From: Varroa destructor
Lineage: Eukaryota > Arthropoda > Arachnida > Mesostigmata > Varroidae
NCBI RefSeq assembly: GCF_002443255.2
Contig: NW_019211457.1
Coordinates: 277,303-341,302 of the forward strand
DNA: 64,000 nucleotides
Direction: 5' to 3'
Below, one piece after another: positions 37,688 through 49,021 of this stretch. Each line of letters opens with the position of its first letter. The stretch's first letter is position 1. The notes under the pieces are model-generated. The model was not told the DNA's origin. It ran no database searches and worked only from the letters and a program-made list of their open reading frames with translations. The position numbers and the translations under genes are program-made.

Positions 37688-40600
37688 TTAGATATAGTGC
37701 GACGACAATGGTTCCGTGCTTGTCCTTGGCTAGAATTATGTGATTACGCGACGAAACAATCGTTTCGATTAATAGTTAATATTTATACGAATCGTGTAGA
37801 CGTTAAGTCACAAGTAAGTGTACAGAGAAGTATAGAAACCTCTTCACAGTTCAAAGAGAAAAGTGTCCTGTAAAAGGAACAGGATGGACGTAAAAATGAG
37901 ATCGACAAAATGCGCCAGAATCCAATCGAATGAATTCGAAGAGCTGCTTTAGAAAGTTACCACCGATCATGAAGAACCTGCAGCTAGAAGATATTGTGTC
38001 ATAACGTAGACTGTGCCCGTCGCTTTATAGGGCCTGTTCCGGCGGGTAGAGGACGGACAAAAACAATTTTTCCTCGCGGAACGTCTGGGGATTTACAGCT
38101 ATAGCCATGTCCTTTTATATGTGCATATTATAATAACAGTGAAGGCTTTTCGTGCTTTGTGCTGCTTTCTTCAGCTTTAGGTCTTTAGAACTCCTTCAGT
38201 CTTCGTCGCATTGGTGCTCCCTGGAGGATCATGCGCCTAATTCGTGATAGGTCGTACGAGGAGCCTGCTGCGTGCCGTGCGACTTTGCCTTTGACGTAAA
38301 TAAGATTTCACACTTGGGTTTCGGTATTGTTTCTATCGAAATGTAGAATTGCAGAAAATTTAAGGCAAAATAGAACACGTTCCTCTTATTTGAATTAGCT
38401 TAAATGAAATGAAGGTATATTTATTCACATCAATAACAGAAGCCATAAGCACTGTGGCTTTATATGGTCGTGCGTACAATATTTATCAACTTTGTATTCG
38501 AATTAACTTAGTCTCGTTCTCTAACTGTTCACGGTTGATATTCAACAACGACCTATTGGTACTTGCATGTTAAGATCAACGTAATATCTAAGTCGCTTGC
38601 TTAACACCCGCATATATATACGTTGTCTAGAACATATATTAGGAACAACCGGTAGGAAGGACCACCTCGGGTATCCGAGGTTTCTCTAGCAGCAAATCGG
38701 GGCGGATGCGTTTCGGGAAGATTGACCAGTCAATAATAAGGTTTTCGAGTTCGTTTGACCATTTTAAGACACACTGCTATAATATGTTATTGAAATGTAG
38801 TTTGAAAGGCTTTAGATTTGCACATAACAAGATGTTCATATGTAACGAAATCACAAGGGTATTTCCCTGGCATTATCAGAACGGAGAAACCCAAAAGCTT
38901 CTCCTACAGTTTGCGGGTAATTGAAACGCCAGTAAAAACAACACGAATCGATATAAAAGAGCGCTGCTTTAATAAAAAAAAAAAAAGTTTTCTATTATAG
39001 TATAAATATATGGCTTGTCGTACTCGAACAGCAAACCATACCCAGTAATGATGACATATATATGCATTTTATAAGTATATTCATAGGGAGCCAATAAAGC
39101 TGTGAGTTGAGTCCGTCCACTTATTTCTACCGGCTGCTTTTTATTGCATCTACTTTTTTTTTATTTTCGTTTTTCTTCGTTTCGTTGCAGCAGTTACCCT
39201 TTAGTGATTCTCCACATAACAGGAGCTCGTGCCTCGTATGTTTGAATCGACGTATCCTGCTGCATGTAGCCTGCTGATCGAGATTGTCGCCTACCAAATT
39301 AGTGTAATGTCATACCTGTATGCTTTGCGCTCATTGCCATTAACATAAACATTAAATTCGAGCTGTTTGTGCGGTCGTCATCATGTTAACTGAGTTCCTT
39401 CTATCATTTCCATCTAGAAGCACCTGTCAGGTCTTAGACAATAACAACGTCGACAAAAACATCGTCGAGTTACCCCTGTCGTCTCTTAACTTGCGCCCCG
39501 TTGCCCTTGCCGCATATACTCACTCTCTTTTTGAGTCGCAGTACTTTGCCCAAAGACGTTGCGTCCTACAATGACAGTTGCGGCCATACCCGGCTATAGC
39601 CAATGTCTCGCATTTGTCCCTCCCTATCGGTGTCTCTATTAGCCTCTATTTGCAAGGTTCGGCGTTTCTCACGCTGGTCTTGCTCCGCTATTAGGTACCG
39701 CCAAACCCGGTATGGGTTCATTTGTGTGCTTTGGGCTAAAGACACTAAGCGAATCTGATCTCGACGCGTTTACCTTTGGTCCCAAAGCAGTGACTAGACC
39801 TCCAGAGCCTCCTTTCGTTCTTTCGCCCGTACAACCTCATAAATATAACTAACGGAACGAACGATGGCTGAGCAATGTTAAAGGCAATAATAAAATCAGC
39901 CGTGGAGTGTGGTAGCCTAAGGTGTTCTCTCTAAACAGTGATCAATTGCTTATGACCATAGAAGATCGACAGTGTGCGTTTCCAGGACTCTCCGTCTCGA
40001 TTTTGCTTTACTCCTCCTCGTTTTAGTGTTTTTATTTTGTCTGACTTTTCCACATCGCAAGCTTCTTCTTGTGTGCACGATCGTTGGTCGCCGCTTGTTG
40101 ACCAGTTAACGTCTAGTGTTATTGTTCTAGTTACCCGAAGCTAAACTCCATTACTATCTAAGTAGGCTAGCGTCCTCATTGTCTTGACTCGAACAGATGC
40201 GCGATATATTACACTTGACGAGGTAAATTCTACTACCGTACTGAGATTAGGCAACAAACGGAAAAAGAACCTAGGTGTTATAGTTGTTTATGATTAGAGT
40301 GACTGTTGGATTCAGTTACATAGCTTATGGCCAGAACAGACTTCCGTTCTGACAGTGCTGAAACCTCACTACGGGTTAGGGAAAACAGTTCTTACCAGAA
40401 GCAACCTCGGCGTAAGCGGTTTTCCTCAGCTGATGGCTGACATAAATTATAATGGCAGATTTTCGTCAAAACCCGGGACGAAATAAACCAGATGACTGGA
40501 CCTTACCGGCAGTATTTGCCCAGCTTCGAACGGAAACTACCTTACGTGTCTTGAGATTTTACGAACAAACATTTCACAATGATGCTATCACGGGGATAAT

Positions 40601-41582
40601 ACTACTACAGATAATGTTAATAAAAATAAGTACATAATTGTTAATTATCAATAATTCCGTTCCAGTCTGAAGTCGTACTTTTACTATGACAGCAGACGAC
40701 CCCCCAGTGTCTCATGTTCCCTACTTCACTAGAAAAAAAATGCAGGCGCTTAAGTTAATTAAATGTGCACGTTACCAGCTCCCAAAAATATAATAATCCT
40801 AATGAGCAAATGGTCTATAAGGGACTATAATCTCTCAAGGCGGGCAAACACATAAATATGGAGTAGGGGCAAATCGGCAAGTCAAGTAACGAAAACAGTG
40901 TTTACATCCAAGACACACAAATAATGCGCCTGGTTTGTGATGGCATTATTCAATGAAATATTCTGTTCTGATATATGAATTAAAGGCTTCCGAGGAGCCA
41001 AACAAGGTACATGGCTATTCTGTTATCAACAATAACTGTGGGCGTCTAGAATGGCAGGCATTAGTCCTTGTAGAATAATAGGGTCTCAATGGTTTCGGAG
41101 GCAACAAGGCGGTCATGGCATTGAGCGAAGTTATGAATCTTCGATCAGCTCGAAAAGATGGCCGGAACGTTTGTTATCGTTCAGGCTTCTTGAACGGGCT
41201 TAACGCACGTTGCAAACAAATTTCATTAAAGCCAATCAATCGTATTGGCTGGCTGGATTCGGGCGCGCCGGTAGAATACCTTAGACCTCATACCGATAAT
41301 GATTTAACGTAAGAAACATTAAGATTTGGTATCCTTGATGATCCGTGATGGTACTTGGTACAGGCGTAGGTCCGAACGTAATAGCAGTGATCATACACAT
41401 AATGATAATATTAATATAAAAAAAAAATAATAACAACAGCCTACCTCGATTACAACAGAAAATTGCTTGAAGGAAAGTGGTACTTGAACATTTCGCACAT
41501 GTAAATAGCTCATCAAAAAGAACACAGTAAGGACACCTTTGTCGCTTCGTTCACGCTTCTAGTCGTGAAAAATCCTAACGCA

Positions 41583-41608
41583 GTGTTTACTTTGTACGAA
41601 GTAAACAC
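41583..41608. repeat. 26-nt perfect hairpin
   Basis: gtgtttactt and aagtaaacac pair over 10 bp around a 6-base loop. Confidence 0.9.
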
Positions 41609-42358
41609 CGTGTATACATATCACATTTAGACAGGACATATAGCATTCAGTTCCACAAAAGCCCAGGTATTTGTCTAAAGCAATAGGTGTACCGAAATGG
41701 CAGCCACTACGCGACCCTGATAACTTACCGACCTGGGCACGATTGTATATCACCGTGTCATCTTGCGGAGTGAAGGTTGACTCAATACCTTGAACTGTTC
41801 TTGCCCGCCTTAGCCTACAGTTGTAACGAATATACAGGCGCTCTGGAGAGTGGATCTTGGGTAAGTGTCATTGGTTACTAAGTTAACGAAGCCGTGGCTA
41901 TCCACCTGTTTGCTTGTCTGCTTACAGAAGGCCTGAGTCATCCGACGACCCAGTTGTCATCCTCATTGGTCCACTGTCGACAGCGAAGGCTAACTAGAGG
42001 CAACAGCATTCGCTAAACAGAAAAAGGTATATTCCTGTTTAGGACACTAACGCTAGGTGTGTCAGTAGGTTCTATTCCCGTTGGCTTCTCCAAGCGCCGA
42101 CTGAATCCGTCATGGTCTTTTGGCCTTCTATCTTCCAACAGACAGCATCTGCCTGTTACTACAGAGCCCAGAGAAATCGAGCGCCACCGCTCGTAAATAA
42201 GTATCTACTATTGTGGCATATACATATATTATGCCTGTTTTAATTATTTTACTTGACGTCATCAGCGCGGTTGTACTATAACCGCGAACATAAAATTCCC
42301 GGCTGACCATCGTCATTTTGCAGTACCAAAGCATGGAATATGTCCAACAGAACGATAA

Positions 42359-42384
42359 CTATATATATGTATATATATATATAT
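42359..42384. repeat. (TA)n tract interrupted by TG
   Basis: About 26 bases of alternating TA with a single G interruption, a form repeated at several other places (23717, 58971, 3355). Confidence 0.9.
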
Positions 42385-43400
42385 CGATAACGACGACCCA
42401 TTCTGTTGGGTGTACAGATATATTCAGACTCTTGCAAGTAAATAAACACGCGGCTGTCAATAGGGGCTTGGCTCCACTCGGGTCAGATAGCTGAGTTATT
42501 GGCCAGTGTTTCATCGTGGAGAAACAACAACTCACGGGATAACGTAGCGTACAAAATAGATGCCTGGTATTTTACGTTCGATGCCACTGTCTTACCTACG
42601 TGGTGCTTCAAGCGATTGGCTTCTTCCGACTCGTCTCTGGTCTCGACGCTCGACCACGTCATACATTTCTAGATTTAGTAGATAATTTCGCAGCCGCTAC
42701 AATGGATAACGGAGCCTATATCGGGGCTATACTTTGTTCTCACTCTTCTATTCATCTTCTACAAACAATAACTGTATTGCTTGTACTAACTGTACCAATG
42801 TGACATTTCTTTGATGGTAATAACAATACTAGCGATATTTAATAAAAGGGAAATACTTGGTAAAAGATCTGGACATAGTTGATTAAAAAAATGTGATAAC
42901 ACGGAAGCAAATATGGACGACCAGATAAATAGTGGTTCAGCGTCCTGAAGGAGAACAATCTCGCCGGAGAGTCCAACACTAGCTGCAGAAAATTTGATAA
43001 TTCAAGGCTACTACTATTGTTTCTTTATTTATTCGTTTGGAATGTTGGGGTGGATGACAATGCAGCCAGTGAAGAATTGTCTAGGAAGAATTATCCAGGA
43101 TGTCTATCGCGGTGGGGCTGCAGCTTAAACAAAGGAAGCGAAGCGGTTCACTTGGAGGCAATTGTTAGAATATATGAAGAAGTGGGTGGAAAGTATAGAG
43201 AGGGGTCAGGAAATGAGTGTTTTGAGATAATCGAAAATCCCTTAACGATTTGTTGATTAAATCATTATTTAGACAACACACAATGTAAACTCTACGATAA
43301 GAAGCCTCGCGAAAAACCGCGCTTCTTCCGCGATTTCTAGGTGTGATATCAGTATACGCGCATTGAGCTATATAAAGTCAAACTTTATGTAGTTTATTCC

Positions 43401-43422
43401 TGCTCAAAGCGCACTTTGAGCA
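43401..43422. repeat. 22-nt hairpin
   Basis: tgctcaaag and ctttgagca pair over 9 bp around cgca. Two other small inverted repeats (around aaagtcaaacttt and cgcga) lie within the 130 bp to the left. Confidence 0.85.
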
Positions 43423-44819
43423 AAGATTAAGCTAATAAGCCAACTCCAAATGTCCAAATCTCTACCAGAATGGCCTTCATTTCTAGGAAGGGAAACTGTG
43501 TGAAATGACCTCCCACAATCATTAGGTATCTTCATCATTTAATGTTATTAACATTAACAGTAGATTTCAAATAATCATGGGAAGAATCTTTACCACTTTA
43601 TAAAAAAATTCTCGATGTATATCAACAGTCATAATAGTAATACTGACAATAATAGCCAAATTATTTACCGTCATTTTATAAGTCTTTAGGGTTGCAAACA
43701 ATGCATTGCCTGTTAGAAGTTACGCTTAATAAATTATCCCATTTTTTCATTGTGCAGTTTCTGTAACTTTTCCGAGCACCGCTGGCCATTTTTATCGTGA
43801 TCTAGATCTATAGGTCAACATTATCTTCGTTATCTTCGTTAATTATGGGTGATCTTCGGTGCTCCATTAGTTTATCAGAGACTCCGAAGTTACACAGCTT
43901 TTGGATTGATTGGCCCGACTAAGCAGCATTCCCTGCGTATGTACTTAATATTCCTCCTTAGGTTTGCTATCAAATATTCATTCTGTTCTATTCTATGTTG
44001 CCGTTTATTGTTTGTTGGAGACAAGCGTGTCATGTGTATGACATTCGTCTGGATAACTCGACGTGATTACCACGAACACCACTCTGATAATGTTGTATAT
44101 ATGTAACTATATTATATACCGTTTGCAGGACACCGATAGCACCAACCATCCTAACGAGAATGGGTAATTCCAGCTATTTTTAATCTTTTCTGTGCCGCCT
44201 TCCGTAGGTCTTCTGTTTACTCCGCATAGGTTAACGTGATGTTCCATCTATACAGTATCCTATACACCTTGGAGACAATAGGACTTACGTAAGCAAACAT
44301 CCTGCTAGACAGACATTTTCCCGTATTTATCTTATAAATACCGGTTGATTTGAACTCATCGGCACAGGTAACGCATAAAGGTTTCTGTTTACATTGTCGT
44401 CCTCCTAGGAACGAAACTATAACTTAGTGTTGAGCTACTTTGATAATCGAGCAGGTACTTTCTAAAGGGAAGTGTCTATTCGACTCGAAATCGTTTACTA
44501 GAAATCACAATTACTACTGTGCCTGCATTATATCGAAAAAATCGAAGGTATTAGGTAGACATTTAATGTAGCAGAGCCGGAAAATCTGCTAACGTATTGC
44601 CCCGATAATTCGAAGTACCGCGTATCGTCATGTTCCCCACAATTAGTTAATCAAATGGCCATCTGGAAATTTCGTACACGGTCGAGTTTAGTTGAAAACA
44701 ATTTCATGCGCCAACTACCTGCATAATCTTTCAGCGAAGCCTGCCTGCCTACCTATAGCCCTGCCTCTCTCTGCTGTCTAACGATACGCTATGTACTAAC
44801 ATGTCGGAAGCATATTCAA

Positions 44820-44833
44820 GCTGCTGCTGCTGC
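44820..44833. repeat. (CTG)4 tract
   Basis: Four CTG units in unassigned DNA, 60 bp before a TATA-like sequence. Confidence 0.85.
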
Positions 44834-45214
44834 ATAATGGAAGCGGCGCTTATCGACGCGCCTGCTACAATGGCTGCTTATTATACTACGTATAAATATT
44901 CGAGCCGTTACACACAAGTAGTTTGCTCTTAGAGGTAAGTGATTCCAGATATAGTACCTCAACTGCCGCCATTGCTACCTATTCGATGCTTGTTACGAAT
45001 GCAGGTTATTTTAAAGTGAATCTTATTGATTTCAGCCTTTTTGTGACTGACTATGCATGGACAGAACTTATAGTGGAAGTAGGAAATGATCGCACTGAGG
45101 AACAGCGGATTCCAAGAATAGGAAACACTCACGAACAGAAACTCTGGAGTGAATCGGAAGTGTGCAGTTGACAGGCTTTCTCTGCCCCTTGGAATTTACA
45201 AACATGCAGTACGC

Positions 45215-45230
45215 AGAGAGAGAGAGAGAG
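45215..45230. repeat. (AG)8 microsatellite
   Basis: Eight AG units about 170 bp left of the Tc1-like relic. Confidence 0.95.
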
Positions 45231-45386
45231 GGCCATTCCTACCAATTTTTTACCGGTTTTTAACGATCTCTCAATTGTGTTACAACGTAGCAAAATTCGA
45301 GCTTACTGTGTTAATAACCGTTCTTTAATTTCCGTCTCGAAATCAATGGTTTTAGTTACCTAGCGGAAAAGGAGAGCTTGAACTGT

Positions 45387-46010
45387 GATCAGGACTACGC
45401 GCGTTTCAAATGCTCTAGATAGTTCCAAAGTTGGTCAGCTCAAGACTAAGAAGGGACTTGTTTTTCAGATGAATCGCGTTTCTGGATTATGGATAATAAC
45501 GCTCAATACTTTCTGTCAGCAAAATATTTCACAAGTCCTGCGCAATTTAACGTATCGAACATCCGAGCAAGCGGGGCCAGCAGGAGGTAACCTAGGGTGA
45601 AATACTGCTCGAAATACGAGAATGGTTTTCGGCTGGCAGACGTGCGCTCGTGCATGATGAATCCCTATCTCATATGGTGAAGTTTATTAAGGAAGAAGGT
45701 ATTTATCGATAACGGTGTTGAAGTTTTGCCGTAGTTAGGAAAAATTTTCGACTCGTCGTCGATAGAAAACGTGTGACATCGTGTCAAAGGGCAGACCAGG
45801 TCCAAACAGGAGATCACGATAATCTCACAACTTAAGAATGCAGTGCTCCAAACATAGGCCCAGGACCCATGCATGACGGCGATAATGCGAAACTGCATTC
45901 AGAGCATGGAGTTGCAACAGCGATCCTAGTCAGGAGTACGAGAGCTAGTTGCTCACTTTGTTAGCAGCTTCCTTTTTGTGGCAGTTTCCTCCAGCGGAAG
46001 TACGATTATG
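45387..46010 (+). pseudogene. Broken Tc1-like transposase
   Basis: This is a decayed copy of a Tc1/mariner-superfamily DDE transposase gene. At 45462-45485 the reading is FSDESRFW, the signature around the first catalytic aspartate of Tc1-like enzymes. Before it, DxEGTCFSDES has a stop where the family usually has Trp. About 45 codons later, in another frame, MVFG stands where Tc1 proteins have MVWG. At 45869-45898, in the third frame, PMHDGDNAKLH resembles the family's second catalytic motif (MHDNA..H). Three frames and internal stops mean at least two indels and several nonsense changes, so no active protein is possible. The third acidic residue is not recognisable. I could not identify the terminal inverted repeats. 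Confidence 0.65.
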
Positions 46011-48624
46011 ACTAAAAAGCATAGGGACACAGATAAAGCCCGACGATATACAGAAACTCTATATGGCTCTATTTGACTGGTCGAAAGCGGTAGATCTCCA
46101 TAACCAGTAAAATATCTTGATACCAAAAACAATGCTTATCTAGGCTTGTGTATGTTAAGGCTGTTACTTCTAGACATCAAAAACCGATACCTGCGTTCAA
46201 CGATGGAGTTGTCCGTATTCAAGCTTCTATAACATTGCTTAATCGAAACGTTTCCTATGCCTTTCAACTTCCAAGTTACCAAACGTATTTTTGTAAATAT
46301 TACTAGTTGAAAAAACTCGCGCATGTTTCCACCTCCTAAAACAAGGAGCATCGACTTTTCGATTTTATTAGTATTATGTAGTAGCAGCATTGGTAATCGT
46401 CGATATAGATTTCAGTCTACCCATACAGGATCAGTATAAATAAATTTATGTTTCTTAGTTGCAACGATGCAATGAACATTTATGAGCATTGGATCTATAA
46501 ATTGAACGCGATGTTGGAATATTAATATTAGTAAAAATAAGGAACTTATGAACGGACTCAGTTATCATACCCAAATATCGTGAAGCAAGTTTATCACGCA
46601 ATTTATATGCGGGACGCTGTAGTTCAGACAGAGAAAAGCGGCCTATTACGACATTATTTTATTACCATTACATCCAACAGCGACCTTAAGTTTGTGTGCA
46701 ATAATCATACTCCGTCAGATTTTTATGTTCTAGCCATTTCACAAAAAAGGCCTTAATGTAAAAATGTTAAATCAGAAAAATGTTACGTTTAGCAGGTTGC
46801 ACAACAGGACTCCAATAGTACTCGCCCATACGACGTCAGCCTTATGCGCGACGATACTCTAACATCGATTTCAAACGAAACGGTACAAATTATCCCAGGA
46901 TCTTTCTAACCGCCCGCCACGCTTTTTTTTCCCATCGCTCCAACCCTACGCCGGCTTGGCTCGCCAATTCGTCATAAACTACTATATGCCATATTATTCT
47001 CTACGTTACTACACTACCTGCTCGTCATCCTAATATCTCGTTGCTGCGCAAGCCATAAACTATATAAATCTATCGTTTTTTAATTCACACGGCCGGAACT
47101 TCTCGTTCTATCTGTAAGCCTAAAAGCCGATTCTCGTTTCATGCTGCCGCGCGTAGGTAGCACATCCCAATTTTCCTATTCAACCTAATTACGTCTAGGA
47201 AAGAGACAGTATCAAAAAATATCTTCAACGACAACAAGCCCAGTTCACGTTCCTTCTCTCCCTAGCAATGCTATGATAGCTCGTCGAAAAAGGGACAGCT
47301 TCGATTCCTTAGTTGCCCCAATCATACCCCGGCAGCCGTGCCGTCGCCGCAACCTCCCACGTTTCCTCTCCACTAGGATATCCGTGGCATGAAACGTGTG
47401 AGCGACACTGAACTTCTTTCGAATCATTAAGTGTACCCTAGAGTGAATCATCAGCTGAGTCGTAAGCAGTACCAGCAGTAGGAGCAGAAATCGTTGGTCT
47501 TATTTATAGGTGGTCGCAATGGCAAATTTTTCAAAAACAAAAATAAAGCAAAAAAAATAGAACGACGGATATCGATCACGCAATTACTACTGCGACCATT
47601 ATAACCACGGTAAAATTCGTCGTGTGCATAGGTAATGCAGATAAGTAAACTCAAGCTCTCAGGCATCATAATAATAATAATAACAGACTATGTATGTGGC
47701 AATTACATGAAAGCAACGTGGTTCTTCGATGTTTTAACCGATCGGCTTCGATATTGACGGAAAAGAAGTGAAAGCAGGATTGACTCGAACGGCTCTTTTC
47801 ATTGTACAAGTTCAAACTAAATGACTACAAATATATAGGCTTAAAAATGTCTTTTCCTTTCGTTCACCTACGAAAGTGCTATTTTACATTTTCCGGTTCC
47901 TAAGGTTCTTATGACGCTTTTTTTGCGGGAATCTGCATGAGGTGACCTGTGGTGAAACGCCGTCTTAAGACCTTGTAACTGTGCTATATAGGTTATAAAA
48001 AGGTTACTACTTAGTAGTGAAGTTCATATAAACAGTGCGTATACTATTGTAGGACGTGGTTTTTTTGTTGTCCGTTGTTTTTGGCGTGAGTACTGTGATC
48101 CGCGTCGCAGTTACTTTTTGTTTGCTCCCTCCTTGCGATTGTTATTGGGGAAAGGTTCAGAAGTTCTACGCAAGTATTTACCCATAAACTCTTTCTATTT
48201 AACTTGGCAATTGTAACTGCTACTATGAATAAAAGTAGATTGCAAACTTAGCTTGGCGAACTGATGAACCTGGTCGTAAAGCGATCAGTGATGGATTTCA
48301 CGAGCCAAGCTTGATCAGTTTTGGAGGTTTCTTCGGCGCACCCACAGCACGTAAAAACGAACTAATTCAACAAAGGATGACACGGAACCCTTGTTCCACT
48401 ATAGAGCGGTGTTACATAGAGTCACTGTGACGATGACCTTTGTAACTGTTAGCTTGATTGCACTCGTTTGTTATACGGCCTCTAGATATGGCTGCGCTAA
48501 GGCAGAACACTTCTTAAATAATTAATTGAAAATAAATACCGGCACACATACACGCAATAAACTCAGAGCAGTTCACTAACCCTTAATGAAAAAAAAACAC
48601 GAATGATAACTACTGCTATGCGCG
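46011..48624. other. No gene identified
   Basis: AT-rich DNA with an ATA repeat. No splice-bounded open frame was seen. Confidence 0.45.
47668..47683. repeat. (ATA)5 microsatellite
   Basis: Five ATA-type triplets in unassigned DNA. Confidence 0.9.
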
Positions 48625-48739
48625 TTAAATAGGTTTTCCATTGTTCATAGTTAAGCTAGAAGAGATACAGGGCCGTATAGCCATAATACAGCCGCCGGTC
48701 ACTGCTGGGTTGGGCTGGGCATAGGTGTGAGAACGGAGA
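48625..48739 (-). CDS. Candidate terminal coding exon after a 112-bp intron
   Basis: The acceptor is atctcttttcgcctgggtag, only 112 bp after the 48852 donor. It supplies the one base the previous exon needs, then stays open for 37 codons to a TAA at 48625-48627. The peptide includes SHTYAQPNPAVTGG. I saw no AATAAA close downstream on this strand, so a true 3' end here is unproven. A weak internal donor (GGCT|GTATTA) would instead be phase-compatible with the acceptor at 31576. Confidence 0.27.
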
Positions 48740-48851
48740 CTACCCAGGCGAAAAGAGATGAAAATTTTGTCGTTTTTTTTTACCAATCAACCGCATCTGC
48801 TCCTAACTTGTTTATTTCGCTATCATAAGAACAAAGATAGAGGTCCCTTAC
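48740..48851 (-). other. Short 112-bp candidate intron
   Basis: It begins GTAAGGGACC and ends in a pyrimidine-rich tract before gggtag. Its short length contrasts with the multi-kilobase introns elsewhere, and its borders preserve the frame of both flanking exons. Confidence 0.3.
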
Positions 48852-49021
48852 CATAATAAGAAATCTATGGTGAATGGAATTATTTGCACGGCACGACAAA
48901 ATTGACAACGCGGCCGCAACAGCTCCGTTGCGTGACGACCAACGTAAAATACGTTGTTTGATGAAATAACTTGTTTTCCTGCTCGTTTGGTCGAGTTGTT
49001 CCTAGTTGATGCTGTTGAGTT
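48852..49021 (-). CDS. Candidate third coding exon, possibly the same membrane-protein gene
   Basis: The acceptor is strong: ctttgtcacgcctgtccacag. The donor is TTATTATG|GTAAGG. The exon opens in phase 0, as the end of the 62.3-kb exon requires, carries 56 codons and leaves two bases. The peptide begins NSTASTRNNSTKRAGKQV and contains two cysteines in LRPRCQFCRAVQ, then a hydrophobic end. Linking it to the exons at 62-63 kb assumes a 13.3-kb intron and rests on strand and phase only. It could be part of another gene. Confidence 0.33.

Larger units (their letters stand above)
37688..45386. other. No gene identified
   Basis: Holds hairpins, a strong isolated plus-strand acceptor at 39190, a TA tract, a CTG tract and a TATAAATA sequence at 44891. 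Confidence 0.45.
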
